Assembly (NCBI GenBank): GCA_025455285.1 | Contig: JALOMU010000004.1 | Coordinates: 1 to 12,242 of the forward strand | From: Flavihumibacter sp. | GTDB taxonomy: Bacteria > Bacteroidota > Bacteroidia > Chitinophagales > Chitinophagaceae | DNA: 12,242 bases | Direction: 5' to 3' | Shown: positions 6,149-12,242 of the stretch, in pieces | How the letters are laid out: each line of letters begins with the position of its first letter | Numbering within the stretch: position 1 is the stretch's first letter | Translations under genes and position numbers: made by a program | The notes under the pieces: model-generated | Database searches by the model: none | Told to the model about the DNA's origin: nothing | The model's input: the letters and a program-made list of their open reading frames with translations, nothing else

Positions 6149-6940
6149 TTACCACTGGTAGAGACTGCCAGCCGGAAAATTCCATTCTGGCGTCTGAAAG
6201 CTGCCACCTGAAAAGCGCTGCCAGGGTTGCGGGTAATGTGTTTGGACGGATTTAACCAGGTGAATATCCTGTGCCGGCATAAAACCCTGTAGCAGAATAA
6301 ATATCGTTTCCCCTTTTGCATTCTTTGCCAGATCAACAACCAGCATTACATGGCCTGGATGACCGGGCTGAAGAAATACATCACCCGCTTCAGGAATTGA
6401 GTTGGGTATCTTCCGCTTCATTTGCTTTGACAGTGAAGCCGTACCACAATAGGCAAACACCTGTTGAAGAAAACGATCCAGGTTTGCCCGATTTTCCAGT
6501 GAAACAGATTGAGCACTACGCCTTACCGTTAGTAATTTTTTGCCCTTCAGTACATATCGAACCCCCTTGCACCAATCTCTATAATTCAACCAGGTACCAT
6601 CTGTTGCGATGAAATGAATCTGTTCATATTTCTGCTGGTCAAACAACCAGGACGCCCGGATGAGCATAACTGCATCTGCACATTGTAACAGGGAATTGTT
6701 CCGAACCGGTAAGTCCAGCACTGCATATGTAGCCTGCTGGTTTGGCTTGGGCTGACCGGTATAGTAATAAACCGTCTTGTTTTGCTTTAATACGAGTTTC
6801 CGGAGAAAGTCTGAATAACTTCCTGTTGCAGCCACCGGTCTGTCAAATCCAGCGGGAACAGCAATTGTTTCAATTGAACTCAGTTTATCTGCACGTTGAA
6901 AAAATGGCAAAATAATTGCCAGTATCAGGGGCAATTGCAT
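6149..6940 (-). CDS. DUF4846 domain-containing protein
   Basis: A 263-residue protein that I assign to the uncharacterised DUF4846 family. The family-like blocks are YAVLDLPVRNNSLLQCADAVMLIRA (73-96), a central YRDW...GVRY..KG segment (120-133), FAYCGTASL (162-170), and EAGDVFLQPGHPGHVMLVVD (184-203) with MPAQDIH and TPEWNF towards the end. The N-terminus is hydrophobic (2-14), so export to the periplasm is likely, although the charged start is weak. Length and ending suggest a complete gene. The order Cys87, then GDV and His194/His197, then Gln224 recalls NlpC/P60-like papain-fold hydrolases; that is inference. It is transcribed divergently from the response regulator, 80 bp away, and lies 108 bp upstream of the small membrane protein gene on the same strand. 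Confidence 0.8.
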   Translation of the reverse strand: MQLPLILAIILPFFQRADKLSSIETIAVPAGFDRPVAATGSYSDFLRKLVLKQNKTVYYYTGQPKPNQQATYAVLDLPVRNNSLLQCADAVMLIRASWLFDQQKYEQIHFIATDGTWLNYRDWCKGVRYVLKGKKLLTVRRSAQSVSLENRANLDRFLQQVFAYCGTASLSKQMKRKIPNSIPEAGDVFLQPGHPGHVMLVVDLAKNAKGETIFILLQGFMPAQDIHLVKSVQTHYPQPWQRFSGGSFQTPEWNFPAGSLYQW

Positions 6941-6964
6941 TAATCGGTATTTTTGGTATAGTTG
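6935..6964 (+). promoter_or_regulatory. Candidate promoter for the sigma-54 response regulator
   Basis: TTG (6935-6937), 19 nt, then TATAGTTG (6957-6964), one base off the TAnnTTTG consensus. A perfect box TATTTTTG lies just upstream (6948-6955) but lacks a -33 element at proper spacing. Both fall in the 80-bp gap between divergent genes; which is used cannot be told. Confidence 0.3.
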
Positions 6965-7020
6965 AGATGCAATTCCATATTAATTACACAAGCGATACCA
7001 CACCATAAACTGATTTTAAC

Positions 7021-8184
7021 ATGTCCCAAATATTAATCATCGACGACGAAAGAGCCATTCGCAAAACATTGGGAGAGATTTTATCCTACGAGGGATACAA
7101 GGTTGAAGAGGCATCGGATGGGGAAGAAGGATTGAAAAAATTTAAAGAAAAGAATTTTGATGTAGTACTCTGTGATATCAAAATGCCGAAACTGGATGGT
7201 ATTGAATTTCTGGATAAAGCACGGGAAGCAAATCCGGATATACCCATCATTATGATTTCTGGTCACGGCACTATTGAAACCGCAGTTGAGGCGGTTAAAA
7301 AAGGGGCATTTGATTATATTTCCAAGCCACCGGACCTGAACCGCCTATTGATTACTTTACGAAACGCAATGGATAAAACCTCCCTTGTTACAGAAACAAA
7401 AGTGTTAAAACGCAAGGTTGGCAAGGTGCAGGAAATGATTGGAAATTCTCCTGCTATCCAGCGAATCAAAGACACAATAGAAAAGGTAGCACCTACTGAT
7501 GCCCGGGTATTAATCACTGGCGAAAATGGTGTAGGAAAAGAGTTGGTAGCCCGTTGGCTCCATGAGAAAAGCAATCGCTCTTCCGGTCCGTTAATAGAAG
7601 TAAACTGTGCTGCAATACCGGGCGAACTGATCGAAAGTGAACTTTTTGGACACGAAAAAGGATCCTTTACCTCCGCCATTAAACAGCGCATCGGCAAATT
7701 TGAACAGGCCAGTGGAGGAACTTTGTTTCTGGACGAAATTGGAGACATGAGTTTATCGGCACAGGCAAAAGTATTGAGAGCCTTACAGGAAGGAAAAATC
7801 ACAAGGGTAGGGGGTGATAAAGAAATTTCAGTAGACGTTCGTGTAGTAGCTGCTACAAACAAGGACCTGCTTAAAGAAGTGGAAGAAAAAAACTTCCGAC
7901 TCGATCTGTATCATCGATTGAGTGTTATCCTGATTCATGTTCCATCTCTTAATGAGAGAAGAGATGATATTCCCTTGCTTGTAGATAAATTCCTTGAGAA
8001 TATCTGTATGGAGTACGGTATCGCCAAAAAAGAAATTGAATCGGATGCATTGGAAGCACTGCGTGATTATAACTGGACAGGTAATATCCGGGAATTGAGA
8101 AATGTAGTTGAGCGACTCGTTATTCTTTCCGGCAAAACAATAGTGAAGGAAGATGTTGTCAATACTGTGGTGCCCAGGAATTAA
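7021..8184 (+). CDS. Sigma-54-dependent response regulator without DNA-binding domain
   Basis: A 387-residue NtrC-type response regulator. The receiver domain (1-120) has acidic residues Asp8/Asp9, phospho-acceptor Asp52 in LCDIKMP, and Lys102. The AAA+ domain (about 140-372) has Walker A GENGVGKE (167-174), the sigma-54 contact loop as GSFTSA (214-219) in place of GAFTGA, Walker B TLFLDEIGD (234-242), sensor AATNKDL, candidate arginine fingers around 293-299, and WTGNIRELRN (352-361). NtrC proteins are usually about 450-470 residues and end in a Fis-type helix-turn-helix. This one stops about 15 residues after the AAA+ domain, so no DNA-binding domain is present. It should respond to a sensor kinase not encoded here and act with RpoN. 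The last 26 bp overlap the convergent MerR gene. Confidence 0.93.
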   Translation: MSQILIIDDERAIRKTLGEILSYEGYKVEEASDGEEGLKKFKEKNFDVVLCDIKMPKLDGIEFLDKAREANPDIPIIMISGHGTIETAVEAVKKGAFDYISKPPDLNRLLITLRNAMDKTSLVTETKVLKRKVGKVQEMIGNSPAIQRIKDTIEKVAPTDARVLITGENGVGKELVARWLHEKSNRSSGPLIEVNCAAIPGELIESELFGHEKGSFTSAIKQRIGKFEQASGGTLFLDEIGDMSLSAQAKVLRALQEGKITRVGGDKEISVDVRVVAATNKDLLKEVEEKNFRLDLYHRLSVILIHVPSLNERRDDIPLLVDKFLENICMEYGIAKKEIESDALEALRDYNWTGNIRELRNVVERLVILSGKTIVKEDVVNTVVPRN

Positions 8185-9064
8185 CCAGGTCTACTGCTGA
8201 GAATTTCAACATTGCTTCAGAGTCTTTTAACCAGGTAAAAGAAGGGGAGGATGGAAGCGATTGGTTTTGAAGGGCAGGTCCGGCGGCAACTATTTTCTTG
8301 TCAGGAAAATGGGAGAGCAGTTCCTGAAGGTAGTTTTCCAGTGGACGATCATCCAGGTGGGTGATCAGGTGAAAATACAAATGAGAAGCATGGTGCATTT
8401 CGCAGATTTTCTTTAACACCTGGATGTCGGCATTTTTGCCATAATACACAGATTTTGTACCATTCTTTTTTAGCAGATACTGCATAAAAAGAATAGGAAT
8501 TTCATGAGATTCTCCCGTAGGAGTAAATAATAAAACGGTTCTGGTGTTTTCGGTGAAAACAGTTTCCAGTCCGTCTGTTGCCAGCAACAATTTTTTCTTT
8601 ACAAGCTCACTACAAAAGTGTTCCTGGGCAGGAATGACCCGGTCACAAAGCCATTTATTTCCTATAAGGTTCAGTAATGGAAAAATGATGTCCAGCATCG
8701 TCTTTTGAAGTCCTATGTGCAGCACCTGCAAATGAACTACCTGATTAAACGTTTCTTCGTCAAAATTGGTAACAGCTTCCAAAAGTTGGCGGAATGGTTC
8801 AGTATGTATGCCTGCGTTTACATCCTGCAGGCAATAGGAAGCCAATTGCGCCTGATCAATTTCCAGCAAGGATGAAATCTTGTTTCCTCTTTTGTACAGC
8901 AAGGAGAGTCGCAGTATTTTCTTTAAATCCTCCCCGTCATAATAGCGATGCCCACCCTCTTTTCGCTTCGAGAAATCATACTGGTACCGCTGCTCCCATA
9001 CTCTGAGTGTATGTGCTTTAATGCCTGTAAGCTTTTCAATATCCCGAATGCTGAACCTGTTCAT
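8159..9064 (-). CDS. MerR-family regulator with CarH/LitR-like cobalamin-binding domain
   Basis: A 301-residue repressor candidate. Residues 1-70 are a MerR winged helix (FSIRDIEKLTGIKAHTLRVWEQRY, then RYYDGEDLKKI). The region at about 90-165 matches the four-helix cap of B12-dependent photoreceptors, with Trp138 and Glu148-His149 in the Wx9EH pattern of CarH. The C-terminal Rossmann-like domain (about 173-265) has GESHEIPILFMQYLLKKNG, where His187 stands for the lower axial ligand of CarH, and AAGPAL for the GG(P)AL turn. In studied CarH proteins, adenosylcobalamin holds the repressor tetramer on DNA and light breaks it. The family often controls carotenoid or other light-stress genes; no such target lies in this window. 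The gene is divergent from signal peptidase I (148-bp gap) and overlaps the response regulator gene tail to tail. Confidence 0.87.
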   Translation of the reverse strand: MNRFSIRDIEKLTGIKAHTLRVWEQRYQYDFSKRKEGGHRYYDGEDLKKILRLSLLYKRGNKISSLLEIDQAQLASYCLQDVNAGIHTEPFRQLLEAVTNFDEETFNQVVHLQVLHIGLQKTMLDIIFPLLNLIGNKWLCDRVIPAQEHFCSELVKKKLLLATDGLETVFTENTRTVLLFTPTGESHEIPILFMQYLLKKNGTKSVYYGKNADIQVLKKICEMHHASHLYFHLITHLDDRPLENYLQELLSHFPDKKIVAAGPALQNQSLPSSPSFTWLKDSEAMLKFSAVDLVNSWAPQY

Positions 9065-9183
9065 AACGCTTGCAAGAATGCGGTAAAAATTCCGATTAAC
9101 AAAAATTTGGGGGCTAAGCTGTCATAATTTACATAAAACAGTTACAAATAGTGCAGGAAACTAGTATTATTACCTTATAATGG

Positions 9184-9191
9184 TATTTTTG
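9184..9191 (+). promoter_or_regulatory. Perfect -7 box upstream of signal peptidase I
   Basis: TATTTTTG matches TAnnTTTG and ends 21 nt before ATG 9213, the same placement as the other promoters here. A TTTG -33 element is not visible at 19-21 nt upstream, so the promoter may be weak or activator-dependent. Confidence 0.5.
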
Positions 9192-9212
9192 CCCACATCT
9201 AAAATTGCCTGA

Positions 9213-10769
9213 ATGACAACGAATCAGATTTTGATCGTATCCCTGATTTCCCTTTTACTGGTGATGTTACCGGCTTTTGGCCTTTCGAAACTTTTTCAGA
9301 AAGCAGGAGTGCCTGCATGGAAAGCCTTTGTTCCCTTTTACAATACCTGGACCATGCTGGAAATCGCCAAACGTCCGAAACACTGGTTTTTCTGGCAATT
9401 TATTCCGGTGGTGGGCTGGTTTGTTACAATGGGAATCCTGATTGAATTTGTAAAATGTTTTAATAAGCTTAGTTTTTGGGAGCATACTTTAACCTGTTTG
9501 CTGCCTTTCGTTTATTTTCCCATGATTGGAATGGATCCCAAGACCCGTTTCATTGGTCCGGAGGGGGTAAAACATTATAAAAAAACACCTGTTCGGGAGT
9601 GGGTGGATGCCGGCATTTTTGCCATTGTTGCCGCCACACTGATCCGCACCTTCATTTTTGAAGCATATACAATTCCAACCGGTTCAATGGAAAAGACGCT
9701 GTTGGTAAATGATTTCCTATTTGTTAGCAAACTGAGCTACGGGCCCAGGATTCCAAACACACCGCTGGCAGTTCCCTTTGTACATCATTCATTGCCGGGT
9801 AGTACCACTAAATCCTATTCTGAACTTATTAAATTACCCTATAGCAGGTGGTTTGCCAGTCCGGTTAAAAGAAACGATGTAGTTGTATTTAATTTTCCGG
9901 ATGGAGATACTGTTATCAATAAACCGGAGTTTCAGTCGATGTATCCTTATTATAATGTTGCCCGTCAATTTGGAAATGGCAATATGGATTTGGGAAGACA
10001 AATGATCTTAAGCGATCCTGAAACCTATCCTCTGGTAATACGGCCAGTAGACAAGCGTGAAAATTACATCAAACGATGTGTTGCTATCGGGGGTGATACT
10101 CTGGAAGTTCGGGAAGGACGTGTATACATCAACGGAGAGCCGGGATTTGCTCCCCCGAAATCGCAGTTGCTTTACGAAATTGAAACCAATGGACAGCCGT
10201 TGAATGCGGAATTTATGAAAGATGAATACGATATCGATATCAACGATGAACAGGAATTTGCAAGACTAAGCGGCAATGTATTCAATATGTTACTCACTGC
10301 AGAAGCAGTTGAAAAATTACAAAAAAGCGGGTTGGTGAAACGGATAACACCACTGCTGATTCGCCCGGATGCTGTGCCTCCAACTAAATTCACTATTGAT
10401 ATATTTCCGCACGATGGAAAGCATAAATGGACAGAAGATTTCTATGGTCCGATCTGGATTCCCAAAAAAGGGGCAACTATCACTCTAACGGCTGATAACT
10501 ACTCCATTTACGAAAGAGCCATCCGCGTTTTTGAAGGTAACCAGTTGGAAAAACAGGAGGATCAGTTTATTATCAATGGACAACCCACCAATCAATACAC
10601 TTTTAAGATGAATTATTTCTGGATGATGGGGGATAACCGCCACCAATCGCAGGATAGCCGTTTCTGGGGCTTTGTGCCTGAAGATCATGTGGTGGGAGAA
10701 GCGTGGATTATATGGATGAGCCTGAACAAAGGAATACGCTGGAACCGCCTTTTCAGAACGATTCATTAA
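9213..10769 (+). CDS. lepB: Signal peptidase I with N-terminal membrane domain
   Basis: A 518-residue type I leader peptidase that removes signal peptides from exported proteins at the outer face of the inner membrane. The S26 core is complete: nucleophile Ser158 in IPTGSMEKTLLVNDFLFVSK, general base Lys287 in RENYIKRCVAIGGDTLEV, and GDNRHQSQDSRFWG (473-486) near the C-terminus. The anchoring helix before the catalytic Ser is about 130-148. The first 115 residues form an extra module with three hydrophobic segments (about 4-24, 58-80, 90-106) and the VPAWKAFVPFYNTW motif, resembling the DUF5684 membrane domain. About 185 residues separate the Lys from the GDN box, longer than in E. coli LepB, which is 324 residues in all. 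The cytidine deaminase gene follows after 30 nt without a terminator. Confidence 0.93.
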   Translation: MTTNQILIVSLISLLLVMLPAFGLSKLFQKAGVPAWKAFVPFYNTWTMLEIAKRPKHWFFWQFIPVVGWFVTMGILIEFVKCFNKLSFWEHTLTCLLPFVYFPMIGMDPKTRFIGPEGVKHYKKTPVREWVDAGIFAIVAATLIRTFIFEAYTIPTGSMEKTLLVNDFLFVSKLSYGPRIPNTPLAVPFVHHSLPGSTTKSYSELIKLPYSRWFASPVKRNDVVVFNFPDGDTVINKPEFQSMYPYYNVARQFGNGNMDLGRQMILSDPETYPLVIRPVDKRENYIKRCVAIGGDTLEVREGRVYINGEPGFAPPKSQLLYEIETNGQPLNAEFMKDEYDIDINDEQEFARLSGNVFNMLLTAEAVEKLQKSGLVKRITPLLIRPDAVPPTKFTIDIFPHDGKHKWTEDFYGPIWIPKKGATITLTADNYSIYERAIRVFEGNQLEKQEDQFIINGQPTNQYTFKMNYFWMMGDNRHQSQDSRFWGFVPEDHVVGEAWIIWMSLNKGIRWNRLFRTIH

Positions 10770-10799
10770 ACTAACCGGATAGCGTTCCAAACGAAACGT

Positions 10800-11291
10800 A
10801 TGAAAACCAACTCCTTTGAATTTGTTTATGATATTTACGATTCCATTGAGGAATTGGAGAAGGAGGATGCCGCTTTACTGGAAGTTGCCCGAGCTGTAAC
10901 AGAACAGGCTTATGCTCCCTATTCCAGGTTTTTTGTAGGGGCAACAGTAAAATTGGACAATGGAAAAATGTTAAGCGGAACGAACCAGGAAAACGCTTCT
11001 TTTCCAGCCGGAATTTGCGCAGAACGTACAGTTTTGGCTGCGGTATCTTCTGTTTATCCTGGGGCTGTAATCCATGCCATGGCTATTAGTTTTAGTTCAG
11101 CCGGTGCAGCAAGTAACCACCCCATTTCACCCTGCGGCATTTGCAGGCAATCACTGATTGAGCAGGAAAAAAGGCAACAGGCTCCTATGAGAATCATATT
11201 GGGCGGCCAGGTAGGACCTGTATTCGTAATTCATTCGGCAAGTCATTTACTTCCCTTTAGTTTTACAGGTGAGGAATTGAATAAAGATTGA
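10800..11291 (+). CDS. cdd: Cytidine deaminase
   Basis: A 163-residue zinc enzyme converting cytidine and deoxycytidine to uridine and deoxyuridine in pyrimidine salvage. It has the homotetrameric-type motif set: YSRFFVGATV (41-50), the NQENASFPAGICAERT segment with zinc ligand Cys73 and proton shuttle Glu75, and PCGICRQ with ligands Cys112 and Cys115. An N-terminal extension of about 20 residues makes it longer than the usual 130-140 residues. The gene follows signal peptidase by 30 nt and is probably co-transcribed with it. Its stop is only 3 nt from the end of the convergent csaA-like gene, with no terminator between. Confidence 0.93.
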   Translation: MKTNSFEFVYDIYDSIEELEKEDAALLEVARAVTEQAYAPYSRFFVGATVKLDNGKMLSGTNQENASFPAGICAERTVLAAVSSVYPGAVIHAMAISFSSAGAASNHPISPCGICRQSLIEQEKRQQAPMRIILGGQVGPVFVIHSASHLLPFSFTGEELNKD

Positions 11292-11294
11292 GTA

Positions 11295-11627
11295 CTATCC
11301 GATTTTAGAACCATTTTTTACCAAACGATCGGGTTGTAATAATACCACTTCACTATTTTCACCATAGACTCCCAATACCAGGCATTCACTACTGAAATTG
11401 GCAATTTGTTTGGGAGGAAAATTAAGTATAGCAATAACCTGCCGGCCAGTTAATTCCTCCATTGAATACAGTTCTGTAATCTGGGCGGAAGATTTTTTTA
11501 CACCGGATTCTCCAAAATCGATGACTAATTGAAAGGCGGGTTTTCTCGCTTTTGGAAAATTCTGCACCTCCAGAATGGTTCCAACACGAATATCTATTTT
11601 TTCAAAATCCAGCCAGCTAATGAACAT
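11295..11627 (-). CDS. csaA: CsaA-like tRNA-binding protein
   Basis: A 110-residue protein made of a single tRNA-binding (OB-fold) domain, as in CsaA and the C-terminus of bacterial methionyl-tRNA synthetase. Diagnostic segments are DFEKIDIRVGTILEVQNFPKARKPAFQLVIDFG, KKSSAQIT, LTGRQVIAILNFPPKQI and SECLVLGVYG. CsaA is a dimeric cytoplasmic protein reported to bind RNA and to have chaperone-like activity in secretion; its precise role here is unknown. Full length for the family. The start ATG is at 11627 on the minus strand and the 114-bp gap beyond it is shared with the divergent oxidoreductase gene. Confidence 0.92.
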   Translation of the reverse strand: MFISWLDFEKIDIRVGTILEVQNFPKARKPAFQLVIDFGESGVKKSSAQITELYSMEELTGRQVIAILNFPPKQIANFSSECLVLGVYGENSEVVLLQPDRLVKNGSKIG

Positions 11628-11676
11628 ATTGCTAATTTATTAACGCAAAATGATAGATTTTTTTTGATGCAATGCG

Positions 11677-11736
11677 CAATCGGTAAACAAACCTACCGTA
11701 AATTCAGGCATCTTTTAATTTTTATCAAACCGATTG
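11677..11736. repeat. 8-bp inverted repeat in the csaA/oxidoreductase gap
   Basis: CAATCGGT (11677-11684) and ACCGATTG (11729-11736) are perfect reverse complements, with 44 nt between them, in the gap between divergent genes. The second copy lies 5 nt before ATG 11742. It could be a pair of operator half-sites or chance. Confidence 0.3.
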
Positions 11737-11741
11737 TAATT

Positions 11742-12242
11742 ATGCCCCGTTTATCGCCATCGCGTAGAAAATTCCTTCGGAACTCGACTGCCGCGGCAGC
11801 AGGTTTTTTCATTGTACCCCGCCATGTTTTAGGAAAAGGCTTTGTTGCCCCCAGCGACACACTGAATGTTGCGGGAATTGGTGCCGGAGGTAAAGGCACC
11901 AGCGACCTTGCAGAGTTTTACAAAACCGGCAAAGTGAATATCGTTGCGCTCTGCGATGTAGATGACAGGGCAGCAGCCAAATCACGACAGGCTCACCCTA
12001 AAGCGCCTTATTACAAGGATTTCAGGGACATGCTGGAAAAACATAAGAACCAGATCGATGCGGTTTCAATTTCTACTCCCGATCATACACATGCCAATGC
12101 TACCCTTGCAGCGATGCAGTTAGGAAAGCATGTTTATACTCAGAAACCGTTGACCCATGATATTTATGAAGCACGTTTGCTTACCGAAGCCGCCAAAAAA
12201 TACAAGGTAGTGACCCAGATGGGAAACCAGGGGGGAAGTGGT
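11742..12242 (+). CDS. Gfo/Idh/MocA family oxidoreductase, 5' part (runs off the window)
   Basis: An open frame from ATG 11742 to the last base, 167 codons with no stop, so the 3' end is missing. The N-terminus is a twin-arginine signal: SRRKFL, a Ala-rich hydrophobic stretch, then VPRHVLG around residue 30. This points to Tat export of a prefolded, cofactor-bearing enzyme. It is followed by a Rossmann NAD(P)-binding domain with VAGIGAGGKG (43-52), VALCDVDD, the conserved STPDHTHANATLAAMQLGKHVYTQKPL (109-135), and the QMGNQGG loop at the end of the visible part. TQKPL replaces the common EKPL; the Lys matches the family's catalytic lysine. Many exported Bacteroidota members act on sugars or glycosidic bonds, but the substrate cannot be told from this part. 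Confidence 0.92.
   Translation, partial: MPRLSPSRRKFLRNSTAAAAGFFIVPRHVLGKGFVAPSDTLNVAGIGAGGKGTSDLAEFYKTGKVNIVALCDVDDRAAAKSRQAHPKAPYYKDFRDMLEKHKNQIDAVSISTPDHTHANATLAAMQLGKHVYTQKPLTHDIYEARLLTEAAKKYKVVTQMGNQGGSG

Noticed and set aside
7314..7862. 182-codon minus-strand open frame inside the sigma-54 regulator gene
   Set aside because: It lies wholly antisense to the AAA+ domain, whose motifs are complete. The product is Ser/Pro/Phe-rich and resembles no family I know.
11693..11899. 68-codon minus-strand open frame over the start of the oxidoreductase
   Set aside because: It is antisense to a Tat signal and Rossmann fold that are clearly recognisable on the plus strand.
1..12242. Phage, transposon, toxin-antitoxin, restriction or other defence system
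   Set aside because: No integrase, transposase, nuclease pair or defence domain was recognised in any frame; gene content is housekeeping and regulation.
1..12242. tRNA or rRNA genes
   Set aside because: No T-loop/anticodon arrangement or rRNA-like conserved stretch was seen in the intergenic regions, all of which are shorter than 200 bp.

Overview
The window looks like ordinary chromosome from a member of the Bacteroidota, most probably a Chitinophagaceae-type bacterium. The sequence support is as follows. Three start-proximal regions carry the phylum's TAnnTTTG promoter -7 box, two of them with a TTG/TTTG -33 element 20 nt upstream. Shine-Dalgarno sequences are weak or absent. Several proteins belong to families or architectures typical of the phylum: a DUF4846 protein, a long signal peptidase I with an extra N-terminal membrane domain, a sigma-54 activator with a GSFTSA loop, and a Tat-exported Gfo/Idh/MocA oxidoreductase. 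The genus-level guess is inference.

Layout. 1-323: a small unknown protein closed by a strong intrinsic terminator. 335-1360: an AI-2E/PerM family membrane protein. 1427-3151: a thiolase and a PaiA-like GNAT acetyltransferase, 9 nt apart and probably one transcript. 3227-4654: an S41-family lipoprotein protease with its own terminator. 4669-5713: a pyruvate-dehydrogenase-type E1 beta subunit with the best promoter of the window. 5710-5904: an unusual block of 7-bp repeats arranged as an inverted repeat around an intrinsic terminator, sitting exactly between the stop codons of two convergent genes. 5900-6940 (minus): a 46-residue membrane protein with its own good promoter, and a DUF4846 protein. 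7021-9064: a sigma-54 response regulator without a DNA-binding domain, overlapping tail-to-tail with a CarH/LitR-like MerR regulator that keeps the residues expected for adenosylcobalamin binding. 9213-11291: signal peptidase I and cytidine deaminase. 11295-11627 (minus): a CsaA-like tRNA-binding protein. 11742-end: the start of a Gfo/Idh/MocA oxidoreductase that runs off the window.

The genes do not form one pathway. They are housekeeping and regulatory units in short operons or singletons. I found no phage, transposase, CRISPR array, rRNA or tRNA, and no defence or biosynthetic cluster. The features most worth following up are the heptamer inverted-repeat/terminator block with its two flanking stop codons, the small membrane protein beside it, the CarH-like photoreceptor candidate, and a hidden protease-like Cys/His arrangement in the DUF4846 protein.
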